Assembly (NCBI GenBank): GCA_021741355.1
Contig: JAIOXZ010000005.1
Location: 62,001-126,000, forward strand
From: Caulobacter sp.
Lineage (GTDB): Bacteria; Pseudomonadota; Alphaproteobacteria; Caulobacterales; Caulobacteraceae
Length of the DNA stretch: 64,000 nt
Direction of reading: 5' to 3'
Positions 38,916-46,052 of this stretch are shown here, in pieces (position 1 is the stretch's first letter; each line of letters begins with the position of its first letter). The translations under genes and the position numbers were made by a program. The notes below the pieces were generated by a model. The model worked only from the letters and a program-made list of their open reading frames with translations, ran no database searches and was not told the DNA's origin.

Positions 38916-41681
38916 CTATTCGGCGGGGGTCTGATCGCCCCCGTCGTCGTCCGTCGCGTCGACGTCTCCGCCGGTCGCCTCCAGGCGCTCCACGCTCACA
39001 ACGTGCTCATCGTCCGCGGTGCGGAACACGATCACGCCCTGGGTGTTGCGCCCCGCGATGCGGATATTCGCGACGGGGCACCGTATCAACTGCCCCGCAT
39101 CCGTCACCAACAAGATTTCGTCAGTTTGCTCCACAGGGAAACTGGCGACGAGGCGGCCACCCTTGCGGGTCAGGTCCTGCGCGAGCAGACCCTGGCCCCC
39201 GCGGCCCGTACGACGGAAGTCGTAGGCGCTGGTGCGTTTGCCGATGCCCTCGGACGACAGCGTGAGGATGTACTCCTCCGCGGCGCCGAGTTCGATGATG
39301 CGTTCGGGCGTCAGGTCGGCTTCACCGTCGACGTCGTCCTCGTCATCGAGGACGGCGGCCGTGTCGTCACCCTCCTCGTCCGACTGGGCGCGCAGGCGGG
39401 CGCGTTCGTACTTCAGGTAGGCGGTGCGCTCGGCGGGACTCGCCGCGACGCCGTTGAGGATGGCCATCGACAGGACCGCGTCGCCGTCCTGCAGCCGGAT
39501 GCCGCGCACGCCGGTGGAATCCCGGCCGGCGAACACCCGGACCTCATTGGCCTGGAAGCGGATCGCGCGGCCGAGCGCCGTCGTCAGCAGGATATCGTTC
39601 TCGGCATTGCACAGGCCGACGCCGACGATGGAGTCGCCCTCGTCCAGCTTCATGGCGATCTTGCCGTTGCGGTTGATCTGCACGAAGTCGCTGAGCTTAT
39701 TGCGGCGCACGTTGCCCGAGCGGGTGGCGAACATCACGTCCAGCCGTTCCCACTGGGCCTCGTCCTCCGGCAACGGCAGGATCGAGGTGATGCTCTCGCC
39801 GGACTCGATCGGCAGCAGGTTCACGAACGCCTTGCCGCGCGAGGTCGGGGTGCCCAGCGGCAGACGCCAGACCTTCAGCTTGTAGACCTTGCCGCCCGAG
39901 CTGAAGAACAGCACCGGCGCATGGGTCGAGGCGGAGAAGACGCGGGTGACCGCATCCTCGTCCTTGGTCGACATGCCCGACCGGCCTTTGCCGCCGTGCT
40001 TCTGGCTGCGGTAGGTCGAGAGCGCCGTGCGCTTCACATAGCCGCCGTGCGTGACGGTGATGACCATGTCCTCACGCGGGATCAGGTCCTCGTCGTCCAT
40101 GTCGGCGCCGCCTTCACCGAAGACGGTGCGTCGCGGCGACGAAAACTTGGCGCGAACCTCGACCAGTTCCTCGCGGACCACGGCCATGATGTTGTTGCGA
40201 TCCGACAGCAGCTCCAGCAGCTCGGCGATCGAGCCGGCCAGGGTGCGGGCCTCGCCCATGATCTCGTCGTGACCCAGGCCGGTGAGGCGGCTGAGGGTCA
40301 GGGCCAGGATGGCGCGGGCCTGTTCGTCGGACAGCCGGACCTGGTCGCCGCTGGTGATCACCGTCCGCGGATCGGCAATCAGCGCGATCAGGGGCATCAT
40401 GTCGCCGGTCGGCCAGTCCCGGGCGCACAGGCGCTCGCGCGCCTCCGCCGGATCAACTGACGAGCGGATGATGCGGATGAACTCGTCGATGTTGGCAACC
40501 GCGATCGCCAGACCGACCAGCACATGGCCACGGTCGCGGGCCTTGCCCAGTTCGAACCGGGTGCGCCGGACGACCACTTCCTCGCGGAAATCCACGAAGG
40601 CCTGGAGCATCTCGCGCAGGCCCATCTGCTCGGGCCGTCCGCGGTTGAGCGCCAGCATGTTGTAGCTGAAGCTGCTCTGCAGCGCGGTGAAGCGGTAGAG
40701 CTGGTTCAGGATCACGTCGCCCTGGGCGTCGCGCTTGAGTTCGACGACGACGCGCATACCGGTGCGGTCGCTCTCGTCGCGGATGTCGCTGATGCCCTCG
40801 AGCTTCTTCTCGCGCACCAGATCGGCGATGTGCTCGACCAGGTTGGCCTTGTTGACCTGGTAGGGCAGCGCCGTGATGACGATGCCTTCGCGGTCCTTGC
40901 GCAGCTCTTCGACGGTGGCCACGCCGCGCATGATCACCGAACCGCGGCCCGTCATCAGGGCCTGACGCGCCGCGCTGCGGCCGATCAGTTCACCGCCGGT
41001 CGGGAAATCCGGTCCGGGCACGATGTCGAGCAGAGCGTCGGTGCCGACGTCGGGGTCGTCGACCAGCGCCAGACAGGCGTCGACGATTTCACCCAGATTG
41101 TGCGGCGGAATGTTGGTGGCCATGCCGACGGCGATGCCGCCCGCGCCGTTGACCAGCAGGTTCGGGAAGCGCGCCGGCAGGACGGTCGGCTCGGTTTCCT
41201 TGCCGTCGTAGTTTTCCTGGAAGTCGACCGTGTCCTTGTCGATATCCGCCAGCAGGGCCATGGCCGAGGAGGCCATGCGGCACTCGGTGTATCGCATGGC
41301 CGCAGGCATATCGCCGTCGACCGAGCCGAAGTTGCCCTGGCCGTCGATCAGCACCAGGCCCATCGAGAAGGACTGAACCATCCGCGCCAGGGCGAAATAG
41401 ACCGACTGGTCGCCATGCGGGTGGAACCGGCCCAGCACGTCACCGACCACGCGGGCGCACTTGGAGTAGGTCTTGTCCGGCGTCATGCCCAGGTCGTGCA
41501 TCGAATAGAAGATGCGGCGGTGCACGGGCTTGAGGCCGTCACGGACGTCCGGCAGGGCGCGGCTGACGATCACGCTCATGGCGTAGTCGAGATAGCTGCG
41601 CTTCAGCTCATCCTCGATGGCGATGGGGGCGATCGCCCCGCGCCGGGAGTCGTCCGGAGGGGTTTTGGTTTCGTCGGTCAA
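38916..41681 (-). CDS. gyrA: DNA gyrase subunit A
   Basis: 921 residues. N-terminal breakage-reunion domain with active-site Tyr131 ([10 protein letters not shown]) and [11 protein letters not shown]-terminal six-bladed pinwheel with a GyrA box ([10 protein letters not shown]) and an acidic tail. The start is a TTG at 41681, since no ATG or GTG precedes MTDETKTPP in frame. The quinolone-determining segment is [18 protein letters not shown]: Gln92 and Phe96 occupy the positions equivalent to E. coli Ser83 and Asp87. An acidic insertion ([22 protein letters not shown]) interrupts the C-terminal domain near residue 775. coaD follows directly. Confidence 0.97.
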   Translation of the reverse strand: MTDETKTPPDDSRRGAIAPIAIEDELKRSYLDYAMSVIVSRALPDVRDGLKPVHRRIFYSMHDLGMTPDKTYSKCARVVGDVLGRFHPHGDQSVYFALARMVQSFSMGLVLIDGQGNFGSVDGDMPAAMRYTECRMASSAMALLADIDKDTVDFQENYDGKETEPTVLPARFPNLLVNGAGGIAVGMATNIPPHNLGEIVDACLALVDDPDVGTDALLDIVPGPDFPTGGELIGRSAARQALMTGRGSVIMRGVATVEELRKDREGIVITALPYQVNKANLVEHIADLVREKKLEGISDIRDESDRTGMRVVVELKRDAQGDVILNQLYRFTALQSSFSYNMLALNRGRPEQMGLREMLQAFVDFREEVVVRRTRFELGKARDRGHVLVGLAIAVANIDEFIRIIRSSVDPAEARERLCARDWPTGDMMPLIALIADPRTVITSGDQVRLSDEQARAILALTLSRLTGLGHDEIMGEARTLAGSIAELLELLSDRNNIMAVVREELVEVRAKFSSPRRTVFGEGGADMDDEDLIPREDMVITVTHGGYVKRTALSTYRSQKHGGKGRSGMSTKDEDAVTRVFSASTHAPVLFFSSGGKVYKLKVWRLPLGTPTSRGKAFVNLLPIESGESITSILPLPEDEAQWERLDVMFATRSGNVRRNKLSDFVQINRNGKIAMKLDEGDSIVGVGLCNAENDILLTTALGRAIRFQANEVRVFAGRDSTGVRGIRLQDGDAVLSMAILNGVAASPAERTAYLKYERARLRAQSDEEGDDTAAVLDDEDDVDGEADLTPERIIELGAAEEYILTLSSEGIGKRTSAYDFRRTGRGGQGLLAQDLTRKGGRLVASFPVEQTDEILLVTDAGQLIRCPVANIRIAGRNTQGVIVFRTADDEHVVSVERLEATGGDVDATDDDGGDQTPAE

Positions 41682-41837
41682 GTGCGGGAATTTGCTGTCA
41701 GAATCGGACAGGAAGCGTCCATCCCTTTGTTAACATTCGAGGTTGACCGGCGCCATCTTTCGGGCAGCTTTTTCAGGTCTCGAACGTTGGGTTTTCGACG
41801 AATTTCCCGGATTTCCAGTCCCGTCAGGAGCTTTTGC

Positions 41838-42356
41838 ATGCGCCGTTTCATTCCTGCCCTCGCCGTCGCCGTGATCGCCCTGCCTGCCCTGGCGGGGCCG
41901 GCGTCCGTCACGGTCCCGATCCTGGGCCCCAAGGGCGAGGCGATGGGCTCCGCGACCCTCACCGAGGGGCCGCGCGGCGTGCTGATGCGCGTCGAGGCCA
42001 AAGGGCTCACGCCGGGCTGGCACGGCCTGCACTTCCACGAGAAGGCCGACTGTTCGAGCAGCGATTTCAAATCAGCGGGCGGGCACATGCACGACGCCGC
42101 GCCGGTCGCGCACGGCCTGCTGAACCCCGATGCAAACGAGACCGGGGACCTGCCCAACCTGTTCGCCGGCGCCGACGGTGTGGCCAATGCCGAGGTGTTC
42201 AGCACGCTGGTCTCGCTGTCCGCCGAGGGGCGGGGCCGCCTGCTCGATGCGGACGGCTCGGCGCTGGTGATCCACGCCTCGCCCGATGATCATCTGACCC
42301 AGCCGATCGGCGGGGCCGGCGCCCGGGTCGCCTGCGCGGTGATCAAGGCGCCATGA
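41838..42356 (+). CDS. sodC: Superoxide dismutase [Cu-Zn], periplasmic
   Basis: 172 residues with a signal peptide (RRFIPALAVAVIALPALAG). Metal ligands: HGLHFHEKADC (copper histidines), GGHMHDAAPVAHGLLNP (bridging and zinc histidines), DADGSALVIHASPDDH (copper and zinc ligand), with the disulfide cysteine pair and the guiding arginine in GGAGARVACAVI. ATG at 41838 with AGGAG eight bases upstream. The four-base ATGA at its end leads into a truncated peroxiredoxin-like frame. Confidence 0.96.
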   Translation: MRRFIPALAVAVIALPALAGPASVTVPILGPKGEAMGSATLTEGPRGVLMRVEAKGLTPGWHGLHFHEKADCSSSDFKSAGGHMHDAAPVAHGLLNPDANETGDLPNLFAGADGVANAEVFSTLVSLSAEGRGRLLDADGSALVIHASPDDHLTQPIGGAGARVACAVIKAP

Positions 42357-42500
42357 CCTTGCCCGCGGTCCGGCGTTTGGCATCGTCGGCCATGCCTCTC
42401 CTGCCCGGCGACCTCGCCCCGACCTTTTTCGCGCCCAGCTCCGGCAACCCGCGCCACGATTTCGTGACTGTGGCCGGTCGTCAGGTCCTCGTGGCCTTCA
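42353..42500 (+). pseudogene. Truncated peroxiredoxin-like (AhpC/TSA) gene, N-terminal fragment
   Basis: An ATGA overlap with the sodC stop starts a frame whose residues 14-48 (MPLLPGDLAPTFFAPSSGNP then RHDFVTVAGRQVLVAF) are the N-terminus of the thioredoxin-fold peroxiredoxin-like domain found in some proteobacterial proteins. Homology stops at about 42500, exactly where the end of the convergent EamA gene begins; the frame then runs on as antisense of that gene to 42613. The catalytic cysteine region is absent. I read this as a remnant left by a deletion or rearrangement that joined the two loci. Confidence 0.65.
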
Positions 42501-43394
42501 CGCCGCAGCTGCCGCGGCGCGGTGCTCCGAGAGGGCCACCAGGGCTACGCCGACCAGCGTCGCGGCGCCGCCGAGCATCAGTTGCGGCGTCAGTTCATCC
42601 CCCATCAGGCTGATGCCGATGCCGCAGGACAGCAGCGGCGTCAGCAGGAACCAGGGTGTCACCCGGCCGGGTTCGCGCCGTTGCACCAGCCAGAACAGCA
42701 GCGCCGAGGCGCCGACCGTCGAGGCCAGCGCCGCCCAGACCACGGTCGCCCAGATCGCCCAGCCGGCCGAGGCCGCCCGTTCCGGCAGGTTGGGCTCGAA
42801 CATCACCGCGGCCAGCAGCAGCACAGGCGCCCCCACGAGAGAGGTCAGGGCCTGCATCTTCAGCGGCGTCACGGCCGGTGATCGGCGCACCAGCACCGTG
42901 CCCAGCGCCCACATGGCGCTGGCGATCACCCCGATGACGATGCCCGGCAGGTCGCCGACGGCGTGGGGATCAAGGCTCATCCAGGCGACGCCGGCAAAGG
43001 CGACCGCCATCCCGGCGAGCCCCGAGCGCGGCATCGTCTCGCCGAGCACCCGCCAGGCGAAGAAGGCCGTCATCGGGATCCACAGCTGCAGCGACACCAC
43101 CAGCGGGCTGAGGTTCTTCACGATGGAAAAGCCGAAGTAGATCAGCCCGAAATGCAGCGGCCCCAGCAGCAGCAGGATCGGAACGGTCTGGCGCCAGGGC
43201 GGAAACGGCGGTCGCAGAAACGGGATCAGCACGACCAGGGCGATGGCGAACCGCACCCCGCCGACAAAGAACGGCGGCAGCACGTCGGTCGCGATCTTCG
43301 CCGCGGCGTTGTTCACGCCCCAGATGAAGATGATGGCCGCGATGGCCGCCCATTCGGCGGCGGCGAACGGCGATTTGTCCGATGGCGAGGTCAC
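42498..43394 (-). CDS. EamA/DMT family transporter
   Basis: 298 residues with ten predicted transmembrane helices and two EamA repeats (first half beginning WAAIAAIIFIWGVNNAAAKIA; second half LPGIVIGVIASAMWALGTVLVRR). Drug/metabolite exporter superfamily; substrate unknown, although the RhaT/YdcZ-like and O-acetylserine exporter families are related. GTG start at 43394 with an excellent GAGGAGG site. Its 3' end abuts the peroxiredoxin fragment; the C-terminal tail is a run of alanines. Monocistronic. Confidence 0.9.
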   Translation of the reverse strand: MTSPSDKSPFAAAEWAAIAAIIFIWGVNNAAAKIATDVLPPFFVGGVRFAIALVVLIPFLRPPFPPWRQTVPILLLLGPLHFGLIYFGFSIVKNLSPLVVSLQLWIPMTAFFAWRVLGETMPRSGLAGMAVAFAGVAWMSLDPHAVGDLPGIVIGVIASAMWALGTVLVRRSPAVTPLKMQALTSLVGAPVLLLAAVMFEPNLPERAASAGWAIWATVVWAALASTVGASALLFWLVQRREPGRVTPWFLLTPLLSCGIGISLMGDELTPQLMLGGAATLVGVALVALSEHRAAAAAA

Positions 43395-43475
43395 GGGGAC
43401 CTCCTCGCACGGGACGCCGGGCGGATGGAACCCCGCGCCGGGTCAATCCGGGTTACGGACTGTTGGCGGTCCCCG

Positions 43476-44273
43476 TCAGGACAGCAAAGTCTCGATCACT
43501 TCGGCGACTCCGTCCGCCTCGTTGCTGGACGTGATCTGGTCTGCAGCCGCGAGCAGGTCAGGATGGGCGTTCGCCACGGCGACTCCGCAGCCGGCGAAAG
43601 TCAGCATGGGCAGGTCATTGGGCATGTCGCCGAAGGCTATGACCTCGGCCGCGGTAAGTCCCAGGTCACCGCAATAGGCCGCCAGGCCGGCGCCCTTGGA
43701 CACGCCCATCGGCGCGATCTCGACGAACGGCGCGCCCGACCAGATGACCTCGAACCGGTCCCGGGCGTAACCACGCAAGCGGCTCAGCAGGACTTCCACG
43801 GCGTGGTCGGGATGATGAACCAGGAGCTTGGTGAGCGCCTCGATCAGCAAGGCCTCGGCCCGATCAACGCGCGGTGCGTGATGATGCACCGTGTCGGCGA
43901 AGAAATCCGGAAAGCGCGGCTCCAGACCCAGCTTGTGCCCGTGCTCGGTGGCGAAGCTGATCCCGGGCTCGAGCTGACGGAATTCTGCGACCAACTCCCC
44001 GGCGAGAATTGAGCACAACCGCTCGTGACGATGAGTCTCGCCCGTCGCCTAGTCATGGACGATCGCCCCATTGGAGCAGACCGCCATGCCGGTGATCCCC
44101 AGATGGGACGCGATCGCCGCGACATCGCGGGGCGGCCTGGCCGTAACGAAGACGACCTGCAACCCCGCCGCCTGCGCGTCGGCGATGGCGTTGCGGGTCC
44201 GGCCCGAGATGCTGCCGTCGTTGCGTAGAAGCGTGCCGTCCAGATCCGTCGCGATCAGCCTGACGCGGCTCAC
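43476..44273 (-). pseudogene. Cof-type HAD phosphatase gene interrupted by one amber codon
   Basis: A single reading frame of 266 codons encodes a Cof-like HAD hydrolase: motif I ATDLDGTLL at the N-terminus, motif II VFVTARPPRDV, GITGMAVCSNGAIVHD, and the C-terminal KGAGLAAYCGDLGLTAAEVIAFGDMPNDLPML (motifs III/IV). At codon 75 (44051-44049) the frame has TAG where homologues have a sense codon (NGAIVHD, stop, ATGETHRHERL). No frameshift exists, so a single base change would restore the gene. A start further on (MCSILAGEL, 44018) would make only the cap and C-terminal half, without the catalytic aspartate. Confidence 0.8.
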
Positions 44274-44276
44274 CGG

Positions 44277-44756
44277 CTAGAACGGGATTTCGTCGTCGAG
44301 GTCGGCGCTGAAGCTTTCCTTCGGGCCGCTGGGCTGGGCGCGGTCGCCGCCGGAGTAGCCACCGAAGTCGCCGCCCTCGTCGCGCATGCCGCCGCCGCTG
44401 TCGCCGCGTCCGCCGAGCATCGTCAGTTCACCGCGGAACTTCTGCAGCACCACTTCGGTCGAGAACTTCTCGACGCCCTGCTGATCGGTCCACTTGCGCG
44501 TCTGCAGCGCGCCTTCGATATAAATGGTCGAGCCCTTCTTCAGGTACTGCTCGGCGACCTTCACGAGGTTGTCGTTGAAGATCACCACGCGGTGCCATTC
44601 GGTGCGCTCCTTCTTCTCGCCGCTGGCGCGGTCGCGCCAGGACTCCGAGGTCGCCAGGCTGAGATTGGCCACCCGGTCGCCCGAGTTGAGGGTGCGGATC
44701 TCCGGGTCCTTGCCCAGATTGCCGACGAGAATGACCTTGTTGACGCTGCCCGCCAT
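44277..44756 (-). CDS. ssb: Single-stranded DNA-binding protein
   Basis: 159 residues: OB-fold from [17 protein letters not shown] to about residue 112 ([24 protein letters not shown]), a glycine-rich linker, and the C-terminal acidic tip DDEIPF that binds partner proteins. Homotetramer in replication, recombination and repair. ATG at 44756. The promoter region carries an alphaproteobacterial SOS box (44850-44864) and a CtrA-type box (44827-44841), described separately. Downstream lies the HAD pseudogene, four bases after its stop. Confidence 0.97.
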   Translation of the reverse strand: MAGSVNKVILVGNLGKDPEIRTLNSGDRVANLSLATSESWRDRASGEKKERTEWHRVVIFNDNLVKVAEQYLKKGSTIYIEGALQTRKWTDQQGVEKFSTEVVLQKFRGELTMLGGRGDSGGGMRDEGGDFGGYSGGDRAQPSGPKESFSADLDDEIPF

Positions 44757-44826
44757 GGAAGTGCTCCCTGCAACACGCCCGGCGACCAGAATGCGCGCCG
44801 GAATCTGACGCCCAGACTAGCGGGCG

Positions 44827-44841
44827 TTAACCATTAGTTAA
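44827..44841 (-). promoter_or_regulatory. CtrA-type box upstream of ssb
   Basis: TTAACCATTAGTTAA is a perfect TTAA-N7-TTAA, the binding consensus of the cell-cycle regulator CtrA. It lies 71 bases upstream of the ssb start and 9 bases from the SOS box. Binding itself is inferred from consensus match only. Confidence 0.6.
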
Positions 44842-44849
44842 ACCCATGT

Positions 44850-44864
44850 GTTCACACTTTGTTC
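44850..44864 (-). promoter_or_regulatory. LexA (SOS) box upstream of ssb
   Basis: GTTCACACTTTGTTC is an exact GTTC-N7-GTTC, the LexA operator of alphaproteobacteria, 94 bases upstream of ssb. ssb is a known SOS gene in several bacteria, including Caulobacter. There is no other likely target on the opposite strand within 1 kb. Confidence 0.75.
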
Positions 44865-44921
44865 TCGCCCGCAAGGGCTTATGCACAGCAAATTTGTCGC
44901 GTCTGGAAGACGGTCTCGCCG

Positions 44922-45305
44922 CTATTCGGACTGGACGGCGCCGGGGATCACCAGGCGGCCGTCGCCGCTGCGGACCAGCATCAGGTACTGGTTGCCTTCC
45001 CAGCGCTGGGACCGGAAGATTCCCGCGCTGCGCAGGTGAATGAAGTTGCCCTGGTAGGCCCCTGAAATCTCGCGGGTCTGGCCGCCCATGCGCAGGAACC
45101 TAAGGCGTACGCCCTCGAGCTGCGCGGCGCAGTTCTCGATGTTCGGGACGTTGCGGGCGACCACATTGAACTTGATCTCGCCCTTGGGGCCGACGCCAAT
45201 GGCGTAGCAGACACCCTTGTCCAAAGGCGCCTGGACGGTTTCCTGACAGGCGCCGAGCAGGGCGGCCGCTGCGGTCAGGGCGGTGATGGCGACGAGCCTG
45301 GACAT
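44922..45305 (-). CDS. Putative lipoprotein
   Basis: 127 residues with a clear lipobox (LVAITALTAAAALLGAC). The mature protein contains CYAIGVGPKGEIKFNVVARN, NIENCAAQLEGVRL and FRSQRWEGNQYLMLVRSG; four cysteines may form disulfides. Conserved hypothetical in Caulobacterales, function unknown. It starts 18 bases after the stop of the next gene, on the same strand, so the two are an operon. Confidence 0.82.
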   Translation of the reverse strand: MSRLVAITALTAAAALLGACQETVQAPLDKGVCYAIGVGPKGEIKFNVVARNVPNIENCAAQLEGVRLRFLRMGGQTREISGAYQGNFIHLRSAGIFRSQRWEGNQYLMLVRSGDGRLVIPGAVQSE

Positions 45306-45323
45306 GGTGTGGAGACCCTTGCT

Positions 45324-45992
45324 CTAGCCGACCGGCGGGATGGAACAGTTGGCGCCCTGTTCCACCAGCGTGCGGAAACGGCGATTGTCGGACGAAATCT
45401 CGACCTTGTCCCGCACCAGCCGCAGCGTCTGCTCGCCCCAGCGGCCGTACGACGCGGCGCCGCGCCCTTCGCACTTGCCGGCATAAAGCGTCTGGACGCA
45501 GGCGTTCAGGTCCATTGCGCCGACTTTTGACCAGCCACCGCCGGCGTAACGCCAGCACTCGTCGCCGGAAGCGGGTGTCGGCGTAGGCTGGCTGGTCGCG
45601 GGATCGATCGACACCGGAGTCTGCGGCGCCGATTGCGGCGGCGGCAGCGGGGCGAGGACCGTGCCGGCCTGGTTGGCGGCCGCAAGGGCGCCGGTCTCGT
45701 CGACGCCGACATCGAGCGCATCGGTGGCCACGCCATTGCGCTTTGCACACTCGGTCAGGGTGATCTCGCCGGCGAAGACGCCGTTGACGAAACAGCGGAT
45801 CGGCCGGGCCGGATCGAGCTTCGTGTCGTCATCCCTGCCGGTTTCGACGACCAGTCCGCCGGTGGCCGCCGGCGGCGGCGTGTCGGGGCCCTTGTCGCCG
45901 CGCATGATCGTTGCGGCGATCAGGATGCCGAGCAGCAATGCGACGCCGCCCCCGATGGCCAGAACGATCCGGCGGTCCTTGAGAAATTCCAT
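45324..45992 (-). CDS. Membrane-anchored hypothetical protein
   Basis: 222 residues: a short cytoplasmic start (MEFLKDRR), one transmembrane helix (IVLAIGGGVALLLGILIAATIM), a proline/alanine-rich periplasmic linker, and a C-terminal domain with conserved cysteines (DECWRYAGGGWSK, LNACVQTLYAGKC, GANCSIPPVG). The C-terminal layout WRYAGG...YGRWGEQTLRLVRDKVEISSDNRRFRTL looks like a small disulfide-bonded extracytoplasmic domain. The ATG at 45992 is preferred over one 12 codons upstream. Function unknown; cotranscribed with the lipoprotein gene. Confidence 0.8.
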   Translation of the reverse strand: MEFLKDRRIVLAIGGGVALLLGILIAATIMRGDKGPDTPPPAATGGLVVETGRDDDTKLDPARPIRCFVNGVFAGEITLTECAKRNGVATDALDVGVDETGALAAANQAGTVLAPLPPPQSAPQTPVSIDPATSQPTPTPASGDECWRYAGGGWSKVGAMDLNACVQTLYAGKCEGRGAASYGRWGEQTLRLVRDKVEISSDNRRFRTLVEQGANCSIPPVG

Positions 45993-46052
45993 GCCGCAAT
46001 CGCTATCGCGCGACCGTGCCCCTTTCAAGTCCGCGTGAACGGCCGGGAAGGA

